Shown here: one piece after another, positions 1-7,489 of the stretch
Position numbering within the stretch: the stretch's first letter is position 1
Layout of the letters: every line of letters begins with the position of its first letter
From: Clostridia bacterium
Lineage (GTDB): Bacteria > Bacillota_A > Clostridia > Christensenellales > Aristaeellaceae
Direction of reading: 5' to 3'
Assembly: GCA_017509065.1 (NCBI GenBank)
Contig: JAFWQM010000211.1
Coordinates: 1 to 46,783, forward strand
Length of the DNA stretch: 46,783 nt
Position numbers and translations under genes: made by a program
The notes under the pieces: generated by a model
Databases searched by the model: none
What the model was told of the DNA's origin: nothing
Seen by the model: only the letters and a program-made list of their open reading frames with translations

Positions 1-230
1 ATTCAGATGCGGGATGAGAAATCGTTCCAGACAAGGAACGAAACCGCAGGAATACTGGAGGTATTTCAAGGTTGAGTGACGCAGGATGGACCGATTTATC
101 GCCCGCAGATAATTCATGATTTAGTTGGGCGAGCAATAATTGGCAATTTCCTGGGAACGACCCGCACGGCTGCTTTGTTTCCGGGCTGTCACGTTTATTC
201 TCGAAAAAATACTGTTTTAGATGAACAAAT
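1..230. other. gene-free edge sequence
   Basis: No open frame with a ribosome site or recognisable protein is visible here. The stretch lies downstream of the last gene of the microcompartment operon and is more AT-rich at its right end. I see no clear terminator hairpin with a T-run for the leftward transcript. It could be part of a repeat or of a gene continuing past the window edge, but only one copy is present here. Confidence 0.4.
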
Positions 231-962
231 TCATTTTTCAGTCAGGCATTGAAGGCCGACGTCGGGATAATTTGTGATCAGGATATCAGCGCCTTCCGCC
301 AGCACAGCCCGCAGGGCTTCCGGCGTGTTCACCGTCCAGGTATTGATTTCGATGCCGGCCTTATGCGCCGCGGCGCAATTGCCGCCGGGCGTGATAACCT
401 CCGAAAAATGCGGATGGATGGCGTCCATGCCAAGCGCCACCGCGTAAGCCCACGGCTTAACCAGCGAAGCTTCGTACAGCAGTCCGCAGTACAGCTTCGG
501 ATCGATCGCTTTGACGCGCAGCATGCTATGGTGGTTGAAAGAGGAAAAGATCACCCGATCCAGCATTCCTTCCCGCGCTGCCAGATCGATTACCTTTTTT
601 TCCAGTTCCGGATAGTCGATCAGGCTGTTTTTCAGCTCGATATTGATTCTCATGCCGGTGGGCCGGAGCAGCTGAAACACCTCTTGCAGGGTGGGAATCC
701 GTGCGTTGGCGTATTCCGGATGGGTGCGGTTGAACCGCAGCGCTTTCAGCTCGGTAAGCGTCAGGTCTTTAACCCAGCCTTCCCCGTCCGAAACGCGCTC
801 CACGGTTTCGTCGTGTGTCACCACCAGTTCGCCGCTGCGGCAGATATGCACATCCAGCTCCACGCCGTGCGCGCCCATTTCAGCGGCCAATTGAAAGGCT
901 TCCAGCGTGTTTTCCGGCGCGTAGCCGGACGCGCCGCGATGTGCGAAAATATACTGACTCAT
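231..962 (-). CDS. glycerophosphodiester phosphodiesterase
   Basis: A 243-residue GDPD-family enzyme, which hydrolyses glycerophosphodiesters to glycerol-3-phosphate and an alcohol. The N-terminus carries the family signature HRGASGYAPENT with its catalytic His-Arg, followed by ELDVH and VTHDETVERVSDGEG, which hold the metal-binding acidic residues and second catalytic His. No signal peptide is seen, so it should be cytoplasmic. The start at 962 is chosen because AAAGGAG lies about 8 bases upstream; an earlier ATG at 980 would overlap that site. It is the last gene of the ethanolamine microcompartment operon, separated from the PduT-like gene by a palindromic repeat. From context it may release ethanolamine from glycerophosphoethanolamine, but the substrate is an inference. 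Confidence 0.9.
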   Translation of the reverse strand: MSQYIFAHRGASGYAPENTLEAFQLAAEMGAHGVELDVHICRSGELVVTHDETVERVSDGEGWVKDLTLTELKALRFNRTHPEYANARIPTLQEVFQLLRPTGMRINIELKNSLIDYPELEKKVIDLAAREGMLDRVIFSSFNHHSMLRVKAIDPKLYCGLLYEASLVKPWAYAVALGMDAIHPHFSEVITPGGNCAAAHKAGIEINTWTVNTPEALRAVLAEGADILITNYPDVGLQCLTEK

Positions 963-982
963 GATTCGTTCTCCTTTCAATG

Positions 983-1128
983 TCCTAACCAGGATAAACC
1001 GGAGAAGTTTTCTGGGGGGAACCGCTCTTTGGAGGCCAAAGAGCGGTTCCCCCCAGACCCCCTTCCGAGAAAGCCATAAGGGTTTTCGGACTTTTCGCCA
1101 TTTTGCGAAGAGTTTCGCATATAGGGGC
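983..1128. repeat. palindromic intergenic repeat, copy A
   Basis: The core at 1011-1057 is a perfect inverted repeat of two 22-base arms (TCTGGGGGGAACC... and its complement) around AGG. It is followed by the shared tail GACCCCCTTCC(A/G)AGAAAGCC and a second small hairpin (TGCGAA/TTCGCA, near 1105-1120). The left flank CCTAACC and the right tail match copy E at 16688-16831. It sits between the PduT-like gene and the phosphodiesterase. In RNA it would form a very stable hairpin that could affect processing or coupling of the last two genes. Confidence 0.9.
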
Positions 1129-1133
1129 CTGTA

Positions 1134-1679
1134 TTACAGCATCGCTTCAAAAATCTCATGTCTCGGCGAAGGAATAACGCAGGTGGAAACGAGGGTTCCG
1201 TCCTTCCGGGAGGGGACGGTGCCCGCGTCGATGGCGGCCTGCACCGCCGCCACCTCGCCGCAGAGCGTCACGTAGGATTTCCCGCCGATGCCAAGGCCAA
1301 GCCTTACTTCCATCAGGTGCACATCCGCCGCTTTAGCCGCCAGGTCGCCCGCCACCACCGCCGCGGAAATAGTATAAAACTCCATAACGCCCATGGCGTT
1401 GATTTCGGACGGCGGATTTCCCCCCGCAATCGCCTGCACCATCTGTGGATCGAGGCTCGCGATTGTCAGATCGTCCACCAGGTATTCCCCAGCGTATCGC
1501 TTGCCCGCGTCCATCGCGGCGGAAACCGCCGCCACTTCGCCGTAAATGACCACCGTATACTTGCCGGGACATACGGCCCCGGCTTTGAGCAGCGTTACTT
1601 CCGCGGCTTTCAGCATGGCGTCCCCAGCGATCACGCCACGCGCGATGCTGTTCGTTTCCAAAAGACCCAAAGAAATCAT
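1134..1679 (-). CDS. pduT: PduT-like tandem-domain BMC shell protein with Fe-S site
   Basis: A 181-residue BMC-T protein made of two BMC domains (about 1-90 and 93-181) that forms a pseudohexameric trimer in the shell facet. Domain 1 contains CPGK with Cys37 at the position equivalent to the pore cysteine that holds a [4Fe-4S] cluster at the three-fold axis of PduT; this supports PduT over other BMC-T types. The second domain ends with VIPSPRHE, a typical BMC ending. The start is supported by GGAAAGGAACAGG upstream. It lies just downstream of the PduS-like gene, as expected if the two pass electrons between cytosol and lumen. Cluster binding is inferred from family knowledge. Confidence 0.88.
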   Translation of the reverse strand: MISLGLLETNSIARGVIAGDAMLKAAEVTLLKAGAVCPGKYTVVIYGEVAAVSAAMDAGKRYAGEYLVDDLTIASLDPQMVQAIAGGNPPSEINAMGVMEFYTISAAVVAGDLAAKAADVHLMEVRLGLGIGGKSYVTLCGEVAAVQAAIDAGTVPSRKDGTLVSTCVIPSPRHEIFEAML

Positions 1680-1711
1680 GATCCTGTTCCTTTCCAGTTA
1701 TCATTCACATA

Positions 1712-1790
1712 TCTGGGGGAAAACATTCTTTGGAGGCCAAAGAATGTTTTCCCCCAGGCCCCCTTCCAAGAAAGCCATAAGAGTTTTGTT
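1712..1790. repeat. palindromic intergenic repeat, copy B
   Basis: The core at 1713-1757 has perfect 21-base arms (CTGGGGGAAAACATTCTTTGG and its complement) around AGG, followed by the tail CCCCCTTCCAAGAAAGCCATAAGAG. It is in the same orientation as copy A and faces copy C tail to tail, about 90 bases core to core, between the PduS-like and PduT-like genes. Confidence 0.9.
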
Positions 1791-1829
1791 TTTTTACAGC
1801 AAAAGTCTTTTTAAGACTGTGTTTTATCG

Positions 1830-1912
1830 CTTTTCTCGGGAGGGGTCTGGGGGAACCGCTCTTTGGGCGCCAAAGAGCGGTTCTCCCAGGAATACCTGAA
1901 TCCTAACCCTTT
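1830..1912. repeat. palindromic intergenic repeat, copy C (inverted)
   Basis: The core at 1847-1889 has 20-base arms around GCG with one mismatch. The tail (CTTTTCTCGGGAGGGGTCTG) lies on its left side, so the copy is inverted relative to B. Its outer flank GATTCAGGTATTCC (complement of 1889-1903) reappears next to the fragment at 45753-45776. Confidence 0.88.
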
Positions 1913-1917
1913 CCCCG

Positions 1918-3237
1918 CTACGCGCGCCCGCGGATCACAACCACGTCGGCGTCCGCGCGTTCCACCGTGCCGCAGATGCTCGCGTGAACGTCTGCGCCGA
2001 GAGCGCCTTCCGCCATTTTTCCGATCACATCGCCCCGGTTGACCGCGTCGCCCGCCGCCACGCAGGGAACCGCCGGCGCGCCGATATGCTGTTTCATCGG
2101 AATGCAGACAAAAGGCGCGGCTACAGCGACGGCTTCTTCCGGCACCGGGATATCGTACTGTGCTGCATGAATGCGCGCCAGCACGCGCCCGGAAGGGGCC
2201 TGGTGATAATCCGCCAGCGCCGGGGCGTCCTTGAGCGCAAACACCGGCTTCTCCCCATTCGCTCGCAGCGCGGCCTTCTGCGCCTGCTGGATGCGGCGTG
2301 GATTGAGCCCCATCGGGCAGGCGTACAGCTCGCAGACGCCGCATTCCATGCACAGCGCCGCCGACGGCTCCAGCCGATCCCCAGCGGCGAACGCGCGCAT
2401 GGTCAGGTGGGGATAGATGGGATGCCCCAGCAGATGCCGGGGGCAAAGATCCGTGCAGGTGCGGCACTGAATGCACACGCTGCGGGCGCGAACCCGCGCC
2501 TGCTCCATGGAAAGCTGCGCATGACGCACCAGCGTATGCTCCGCCGGGAGCACGAGCACGCCGCCCAGGGTTTTGGTCACTACGCTTTCGCTGTTCTCAG
2601 CGGCCAAAGGCCCCATCATGGGGCCGCCCAGGATCATTCGATAATCGCGAACCGTAACACCGCCCGCTTCCGCCAAGAGCATGCTGACCGGCATACCCAC
2701 GGGCACACGGTACACGCCCGAACGTTTTACTTCGCCCACCACCGTTACAAATCGTTGGGTGACTGGTTTTCCTTCCAAAGCCCGCAGGGCGTTGAGCGCG
2801 GTAGAAACGCTGACGACGGTGCATCCTACAGCGCCCGGCAGCGCGCCAGGCGGCACGGTTTTGCCCGTGGCGCTGTGCACCAATGCCTGCTCGTCACCGA
2901 TGGGATACACTGTGGGCAGCAGATGGAGGCGAACCGGCGGCGCGTAAGCTTTTTCGCCCAGGGCGTCCTTCAGCGCGGCAATCTGCGGCAGGTAGTGGTC
3001 CTTCAGGCAGATCACCGCTTCACGGGCGTTCACGATCCCAGCTAATCGGGACGCGGCTTCCGCCAGTTCCTTCGCGTAACGGCGCATCAGATACTGGTCG
3101 CTTTTCAGCAGCGGCTCGCACTCCGCGCCGTTGATCAGCAGCTGTTCGGCGGGAGCGGACAGCTTTTTCCAAAGCGGAAAACCGGCCCCGCCGCCGCCCA
3201 CCACGCCGCCGTGCAGCAAAAGCTCCAGGTCGCTCAT
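1918..3237 (-). CDS. pduS: PduS-like cobalamin reductase / RnfC-family Fe-S flavoprotein
   Basis: A 439-residue protein of the PduS/RnfC family. PduS is a flavoprotein that uses NADH to reduce cob(III)alamin or cob(II)alamin for adenosyltransferases inside the microcompartment. A glycine-rich GGVVGGGGAGFP loop at about 10-21 and a following INGAECEPLL match the Complex I 51 kDa-like nucleotide/FMN fold. A ferredoxin region carries two cysteine sets: C255, C258, C261, C265 and C296, C299, C302, C307, sufficient for two [4Fe-4S] clusters. The C-terminal region (about 340-439) looks like an RnfC barrel-sandwich domain. The gene overlaps the eutN stop by 4 bases (ATGA), so translation is probably coupled. 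It ends in TAG. It likely partners the PduT-like shell protein and EutT. Confidence 0.9.
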   Translation of the reverse strand: MSDLELLLHGGVVGGGGAGFPLWKKLSAPAEQLLINGAECEPLLKSDQYLMRRYAKELAEAASRLAGIVNAREAVICLKDHYLPQIAALKDALGEKAYAPPVRLHLLPTVYPIGDEQALVHSATGKTVPPGALPGAVGCTVVSVSTALNALRALEGKPVTQRFVTVVGEVKRSGVYRVPVGMPVSMLLAEAGGVTVRDYRMILGGPMMGPLAAENSESVVTKTLGGVLVLPAEHTLVRHAQLSMEQARVRARSVCIQCRTCTDLCPRHLLGHPIYPHLTMRAFAAGDRLEPSAALCMECGVCELYACPMGLNPRRIQQAQKAALRANGEKPVFALKDAPALADYHQAPSGRVLARIHAAQYDIPVPEEAVAVAAPFVCIPMKQHIGAPAVPCVAAGDAVNRGDVIGKMAEGALGADVHASICGTVERADADVVVIRGRA

Positions 3238-3509
3238 TTCTGTACCTCGTGAATATCAATAATCGCCACAATCGCCGCGTCCACGGGGGAATCCTGCTGG
3301 CCCACCGCCTTGCGGGCCGAAGACCCCTGCGCCACGATCACCATTTCCCCGATGCCCGCGTCGATCGTATCCACCGCCACGAGGGGTTCCCCCGTCGGTG
3401 TACCGTCCAGCCGGGCGGGCTCCACGATCATCAGCTTCCGGCCGATCAGGGTTTCTTCCTTCCTTGTGGCCCACAGGTTGCCGACCACTTTCGCAATAAA
3501 CATGTTCAT
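3234..3509 (-). CDS. eutN: EutN/CcmL-family microcompartment vertex protein
   Basis: A 91-residue pentameric vertex protein that caps the corners of the polyhedral shell. The family features are the start MFIAKVVGNLWATRKEE, the middle segment GEPLVAVDTIDAGIGEMVIVAQGSSAR and the end DAAIVAIIDIHEV; length and order are standard for EutN/PduN. It overlaps pduL upstream and pduS downstream by 4 bases each, so the three are translationally coupled. A single vertex gene is seen in the locus. Confidence 0.95.
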   Translation of the reverse strand: MNMFIAKVVGNLWATRKEETLIGRKLMIVEPARLDGTPTGEPLVAVDTIDAGIGEMVIVAQGSSARKAVGQQDSPVDAAIVAIIDIHEVQK

Positions 3510-4372
3510 TCACCTCCGCATGTCAGGGCGATCCCCAGGGCCTTGGCCGTATCCCGCGCCAACGGCGTGATGATCTGGCCCTTGCGGATACATATCGCAG
3601 TGATATTTTTCCCCTTGAGCGTCCTGATGTCATGCTCCGTGATCAGCTTTCCGGGGAAAGAAAAGCCCGATTCCGCAGCGGGAGCACACTCACTCTTTTG
3701 CGGAGCACGAACAACTCCGCTGGAGCATGACTCCACGGAGCATTTGCCCACGATCTCACATACGCAGTCCTTCCCCGCACCTGCCGCGTTCGCTTCGTCC
3801 GTGTCCATATGCAGCGCCAACGCCGATTGCTCTGTCACGCGAACCGGCACCTGCTCCAGGATCAGCGGGCGGCTTCCCAGCACCCGCACGGACACACAGT
3901 CTCCGTTCGCAACGCCGAAATCCGTCGCGTCCGCAGGCGTCATATGCACATGCCGTTCCGCGACGATTGCCGCTTTGCGCGTAATTACAGTACTACCTGC
4001 CTGGAGGATGATCTCCGCCGCATCCGCAAGCTGTCCCGACAGGCGCACGGGCGCGCTGATGCCCAGCGTTCTCGCGTCCGTCGCCGAGATCTCTACCTGC
4101 GTCGCGCCGCGCGTCGGGCCGAGCACCGCCACATTGTCCAGGATTCCCTTCGGGCCGATCAGCCGCACTCTGCACCCGGACAGAAACTGGCCGGGCTGAG
4201 ATATCTCACGGACGCATTCAAGCTCGTCCAGCCCGAACAGCGTTTTCAGGTCTTCCTTGGACAGGTGCGCATGGCGGGCGGACATTTCCGCCGGAAACCG
4301 ACGTCCGCCGCAGGCCGGTTCGCTTTTCAGCCTGGAAAGCACTTCCGCCACGATGGTATCAATCTGGCTCAT
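3506..4372 (-). CDS. pduL: PduL-type phosphotransacylase with C-terminal extension
   Basis: A 288-residue phosphate acyltransferase that converts acetyl-CoA and phosphate to acetyl-phosphate and recycles CoA in the lumen. The N-terminus (MSQIDTIVAEVLSRL) is an amphipathic encapsulation-type helix. Zinc ligands are visible as H34 and H36 in SARHAHLSKED, HVH in ERHVHMTPADA, and a histidine in ALHMDTDEANAAG. After the core there is a cysteine-rich linker (CVCEIVGKCSVESC), then a roughly 45-residue tail beginning KLITEHDIRTLKGKNI with ITPLARDTAKALGI. This tail resembles the N-terminal segment of EutQ and EutT, and is unusual for PduL, which is normally about 210 residues. It follows eutT by 16 bases and overlaps eutN. 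Confidence 0.9.
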   Translation of the reverse strand: MSQIDTIVAEVLSRLKSEPACGGRRFPAEMSARHAHLSKEDLKTLFGLDELECVREISQPGQFLSGCRVRLIGPKGILDNVAVLGPTRGATQVEISATDARTLGISAPVRLSGQLADAAEIILQAGSTVITRKAAIVAERHVHMTPADATDFGVANGDCVSVRVLGSRPLILEQVPVRVTEQSALALHMDTDEANAAGAGKDCVCEIVGKCSVESCSSGVVRAPQKSECAPAAESGFSFPGKLITEHDIRTLKGKNITAICIRKGQIITPLARDTAKALGIALTCGGE

Positions 4373-4388
4373 TCTCTTCTCCCTCCGA

Positions 4389-5060
4389 TCAGCGGTGCGC
4401 GGCGCGAAGCTGGAGCACGTAAAAGAAGCTGGACAGCCTGTTCAGCGCAAGCACAATATCCTCCCTGCTGACCTTCTGCCCGTCCCAGAATGCCTGAACG
4501 GCGGCAAGCTCCGTTTCGCGCGTCAATGCTCGCAGGCGGTTCAGCTGCGCGGCAAGAAGCCCGTGCTCCTTTGACGGCAGGATGTGGCCCGGAAAGCCGA
4601 ATTCCTGTGGATGGTGGGAGCACCGATGCACCTCTTCCGCGTCCATGCCGTCCAGCTTCCAAACGGGCACCGGCGTGTCCCGCACTTCGGAAGCCAGCAC
4701 CACGCGCGTAAGCGTCAAAGCGTCCTCCAGTGGAGCACGCCATTCAGGCCTGCAGGAGCATTGGAGCACCAAGATCTCGCTTTCCAGCGTGTCCAGCTTG
4801 CCCCGCAGCAGGATGCGCGGATGGTTTTTGCATACCATCTCATGGGCGTTCAGGTTGGTCATGTGCTCCGGCTTGCGTCCGCTGACGGATGGCGTCACAC
4901 TCTGCCGCCGCGCGCGTGTATCGGGATGTTTATACAGTTTGAGATCCAGCAGGTATTGCCGCGCGGCAGGGGTCAGCTGAGCGCCGGGCGGAATCTCATA
5001 CTGTTCCGGAATGCCAGACGCAAACTGATCCCGTAGCTCGCGTTCGGTAATAAATCGCAT
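4389..5060 (-). CDS. eutT: EutT-type corrinoid adenosyltransferase
   Basis: A 223-residue ATP:cob(I)alamin adenosyltransferase supplying adenosylcobalamin to EutBC. It begins with MRFITERELRDQF and LTPAARQYLLDLKL, the EutT/EutQ N-terminal signature. It continues with MTNLNAHEMV, LDTLESEILVLQ, EVHRCSHHPQEFGFPGH and ALNRLSSFFYVLQL, all matching EutT landmarks. The HX11CCX2C metal motif known between the N-terminal segment and the core of Salmonella EutT is absent; only a short Cys-free linker is found there. A CSC pair occurs later. The enzyme may therefore use another route to four-coordinate the corrinoid. It lies between the hexamer shell genes and pduL. Confidence 0.88.
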   Translation of the reverse strand: MRFITERELRDQFASGIPEQYEIPPGAQLTPAARQYLLDLKLYKHPDTRARRQSVTPSVSGRKPEHMTNLNAHEMVCKNHPRILLRGKLDTLESEILVLQCSCRPEWRAPLEDALTLTRVVLASEVRDTPVPVWKLDGMDAEEVHRCSHHPQEFGFPGHILPSKEHGLLAAQLNRLRALTRETELAAVQAFWDGQKVSREDIVLALNRLSSFFYVLQLRAAHR

Positions 5061-5119
5061 AACGAATAAGCCTCCTCATGATGGGAGCTCTAAAGGCGCG
5101 GAATGGAAGAAAAGCCAGA

Positions 5120-5407
5120 TCAGCCCTCGATATGCGGCAGAATACCTTCCACCTCGCCATGAGGCCGGGGAATGACATGCTGGGAAATCAGGTTGCCCAC
5201 GCGCTGAGCCGCCGCCGCTCCAGCGTCCACCGCGGCTTTGACCGCGCCGACTTCGCCGCGCACCATGACGGTCACCAGGCCGCCGCCCACGTGCACCTTG
5301 CCGATCAGCGTCACATCCGCGGCCTTTACCATGGCGTCGGCCGCTTCGATGGAGCCAACCAAGCCGCGTGTTTCGATCATGCCCAATGCGATTCTTTCAG
5401 GATTCAT
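5120..5407 (-). CDS. eutM: BMC-H hexameric shell protein (EutM/PduA type), copy 2
   Basis: A 95-residue single BMC-domain protein forming shell hexamers. It has the classic order [20 protein letters not shown], then [21 protein letters not shown], with the central-pore loop in KVHVGGGL, and ends [14 protein letters not shown]. It is closely similar to the adjacent copy at 5434-5730, so the two are recent tandem paralogs. It differs mainly at the first residues, in ISQH versus VSVH, and in the last three or four residues. Both copies end in acidic or amidic surface tails that could tune facet contacts. The role in the small-molecule pore is from family knowledge. Confidence 0.96.
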   Translation of the reverse strand: MNPERIALGMIETRGLVGSIEAADAMVKAADVTLIGKVHVGGGLVTVMVRGEVGAVKAAVDAGAAAAQRVGNLISQHVIPRPHGEVEGILPHIEG

Positions 5408-5433
5408 ATGCTACCTCCTCAATCCGATCATAT

Positions 5434-5730
5434 TTATTTCAGTTCCAGATGGGGCAGAATGCCCTCCACTTCGGGATGGGGACGGGGAATGACATGGACG
5501 GAAACCAATTCGCCCACGCGCTGCGCCGCCGCTGCGCCTGCGTCGGTCGCCGCCTTGACGGCGCCCACGTCGCCGCGCACCATGACCGTGACCAGGCCGC
5601 CGCCTACGTGCACCTTGCCGATCAGCGTCACGTTGGCCGCCTTCACCATGGCATCGGCCGCTTCCACCGAGCCCACCAGCCCCTTGGTTTCCACCATTCC
5701 CAGGGCAATCTTTTCATAATCCTGAGTCAT
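5434..5730 (-). CDS. eutM: BMC-H hexameric shell protein (EutM/PduA type), copy 1
   Basis: A 98-residue BMC-H shell protein, tandem paralog of the next gene downstream. The start [12 protein letters not shown] at 5730 is chosen because AAAAGGAGG lies 7 bases upstream; a longer reading from 5757 would put that site inside the gene. The pore segment KVHVGGGL and the [14 protein letters not shown] ending are identical in kind to copy 2. Its strong ribosome site suggests high expression, as expected for the main facet protein. The 26-base gap to the next gene contains another AGGAGG-type site. Confidence 0.96.
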   Translation of the reverse strand: MTQDYEKIALGMVETKGLVGSVEAADAMVKAANVTLIGKVHVGGGLVTVMVRGDVGAVKAATDAGAAAAQRVGELVSVHVIPRPHPEVEGILPHLELK

Positions 5731-5781
5731 TGTGAACCTCCTTTTATTGTATCTCACAGTTTATTCTGACTGCTTTTTCTC

Positions 5782-7269
5782 TCATCTCATGCCGCGAATC
5801 TGCTGCACGACGGCCTGGACGATGCGTTCCATCTCATCGGCGGTCATGCCGTTTTCCACAGTGGGTTTCGTGCTCCCGGCACAGGAAGAGCATCTGCCCG
5901 GTGCTCCGCCCACTTCCTCCGGCTCGATCAGGCCGTAAGCCGCCCGCCGAATCTGGTACAGATGATGCACCGTCACGTTATCGCTGGTGGCGCTGCCTCC
6001 CACCGCACCGCAGCCCAGCGTAAAGGACGGGCTGATTCCCGTGGTCGCGCCGATTCCGCCCTGGGTGGAGCCGGTATTGACCAGCAGCCGCGAAACGGGC
6101 TTTTTCAGCACAAAGGTGCGCACCAGCTCGGGGTTGTTCGTGTGTATGGACAGGCTGTGCCCGATGCCGCCGAATTGCAGCAGCTGGAGGCACCGCTCGC
6201 AGGCGTGCTGCCAGTCCGGCTCGGTATAGAAAGCCAGCAGCGGCGACAGCTTTTCGATGGAGAAGGGATAATCTTTGCCCACGCCGTCCTGGTGGCAGAG
6301 GATCACGCGGGTATCCTTCGGCACATTGACGCCCGCCATGGCGGCGATTTCCAGGGCGCTCTTGCCCACGATGCGGGGGTTGACCGTCTCTGCGCCGGGC
6401 CGTTTGATGATGGCCTCCAGCTTTTTCTGTTCCTCACCGGACACAAAATATCCGCCCTGGCGCTTGAACTGGGCGATCACTTCATCGCGGATGCACGTTT
6501 CCGTGACCACGCTCTGCTCCGAAGCGCAGATGGTGCCGTTGTCAAAGGTCTTGCTGGCAATGATGCGACGCACCGCGTTGGGAATATCGGCCGTGCGCTC
6601 GATGTACGCGGGCACGTTGCCGGGACCGACGCCCAGCGCAGGCGTGCCCGAGGAATACGCAGCCTTCACCATGGCGGAGCCGCCGGTGGCGATGATCATA
6701 TTGCTTCGCTTCATCAACTCTGCCGTGCCGCCGAGGGTGGGCAGCGTCATCATGGTCACCAGGCCGTCGGGCCCGCCCGCTTCCACAGCGGCGGCGTTCA
6801 GGATGCGAACCGTTTCGCCGATGCAGTTCAGCGCCGATGGGTGGGGGGACACAACCAGCGCGTTTCCTGCTTTTACCGAAATCAGCGCTTTGAAAATTGT
6901 GGTGCTGGTGGGGTTGGTGCTGGGAACCAGGCCCGCCACCACGCCCACGGGAATGGCGACCTCCAGCATTTTCTTTTCCGTGTCCTCGCGGATCACACCG
7001 ATGGTTTTTTGATCCTTGATAAACTGGTATACGGTGCGGGCCGCGAACAGGTTTTTGGTGATTTTATCCTCTTCCTTGCCAAAGCCAGTATCCGCCACAG
7101 CCATTTGCGCCAGCCTGCCCGCAGCGCCTTCCGCCGCATAGGCCATCGCCTCCACGATGCGGTCCACCTGCCGCTGGTCCATATCAGCCAGCACCGTTTG
7201 GGCGGCTTTTGCCTTTTTGACCAGATCCCGCGCTTCCTGAATGGAAGCAAGATCCCTATCCAATTCCAT
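5782..7269 (-). CDS. eutE: CoA-acylating acetaldehyde dehydrogenase with C-terminal encapsulation peptide
   Basis: A 495-residue acylating aldehyde dehydrogenase (EutE/PduP family) turning acetaldehyde, CoA and NAD+ into acetyl-CoA and NADH. The catalytic Cys248 sits in FDNGTICASEQ. The nucleotide-fold segments IPVGVVAGLVPSTNPTST and ATGGSAMVKAAYSSGTP are conserved. The N-terminus lacks the usual EutE targeting helix. Instead, after about residue 455, there is a flexible linker (GAPGRCSSCAGSTKP) and a terminal amphipathic helix (TADEMERIVQAVVQQI), which reads as a C-terminal encapsulation peptide. The start at 7269 has AAAGGAAG 8 bases upstream. The upstream gap holds repeat copy D. PduP-like naming is equally possible. 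Confidence 0.92.
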   Translation of the reverse strand: MELDRDLASIQEARDLVKKAKAAQTVLADMDQRQVDRIVEAMAYAAEGAAGRLAQMAVADTGFGKEEDKITKNLFAARTVYQFIKDQKTIGVIREDTEKKMLEVAIPVGVVAGLVPSTNPTSTTIFKALISVKAGNALVVSPHPSALNCIGETVRILNAAAVEAGGPDGLVTMMTLPTLGGTAELMKRSNMIIATGGSAMVKAAYSSGTPALGVGPGNVPAYIERTADIPNAVRRIIASKTFDNGTICASEQSVVTETCIRDEVIAQFKRQGGYFVSGEEQKKLEAIIKRPGAETVNPRIVGKSALEIAAMAGVNVPKDTRVILCHQDGVGKDYPFSIEKLSPLLAFYTEPDWQHACERCLQLLQFGGIGHSLSIHTNNPELVRTFVLKKPVSRLLVNTGSTQGGIGATTGISPSFTLGCGAVGGSATSDNVTVHHLYQIRRAAYGLIEPEEVGGAPGRCSSCAGSTKPTVENGMTADEMERIVQAVVQQIRGMR

Positions 7270-7299
7270 GGCATTCGCTTCCTTTCACCATGTTACTTA

Positions 7300-7489
7300 C
7301 TGACTCAGATAAACAGGAGGCGTTTTCTGGGGGAAACCGCTCTTTGGTGGCCAAAGATTGCCTTCCCCTCGCAGGGGAAGGTGGCGCGAAGCGCCGGATG
7401 AGGTCTATCCCCCAGACCCCCTTCCGAGAAAGCTATAATTAGAGTTCAGACTTTTTACATATCACGAAATTTCTCGCTCATAAGGACTT
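7300..7489. repeat. palindromic intergenic repeat, copy D, interrupted
   Basis: The left arm (7326-7347) and the first seven bases of the right arm (CCAAAGA, 7351-7357) match the family. The right arm then resumes at 7408 (TCCCCCAGA) after about 50 foreign bases that replace GCGGTT. The tail GACCCCCTTCCGAGAAAGC follows, then a degenerate copy of the tail hairpin (CGAAATTTCTCG). It sits between the extended shell gene and eutE. Confidence 0.85.
7358..7407. repeat. small double-hairpin element nested in repeat copy D
   Basis: Two adjacent hairpins: CCTTCCCCT/AGGGGAAGG (7361-7369 with 7373-7381, loop CGC) and GGCGC/GCGCC (7383-7387 with 7391-7395, loop GAA), followed by GGATGAGG. This is unlike the host palindrome, and it breaks that palindrome's right arm, so it was inserted or substituted later. 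Only this copy occurs in the window. Confidence 0.75.
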
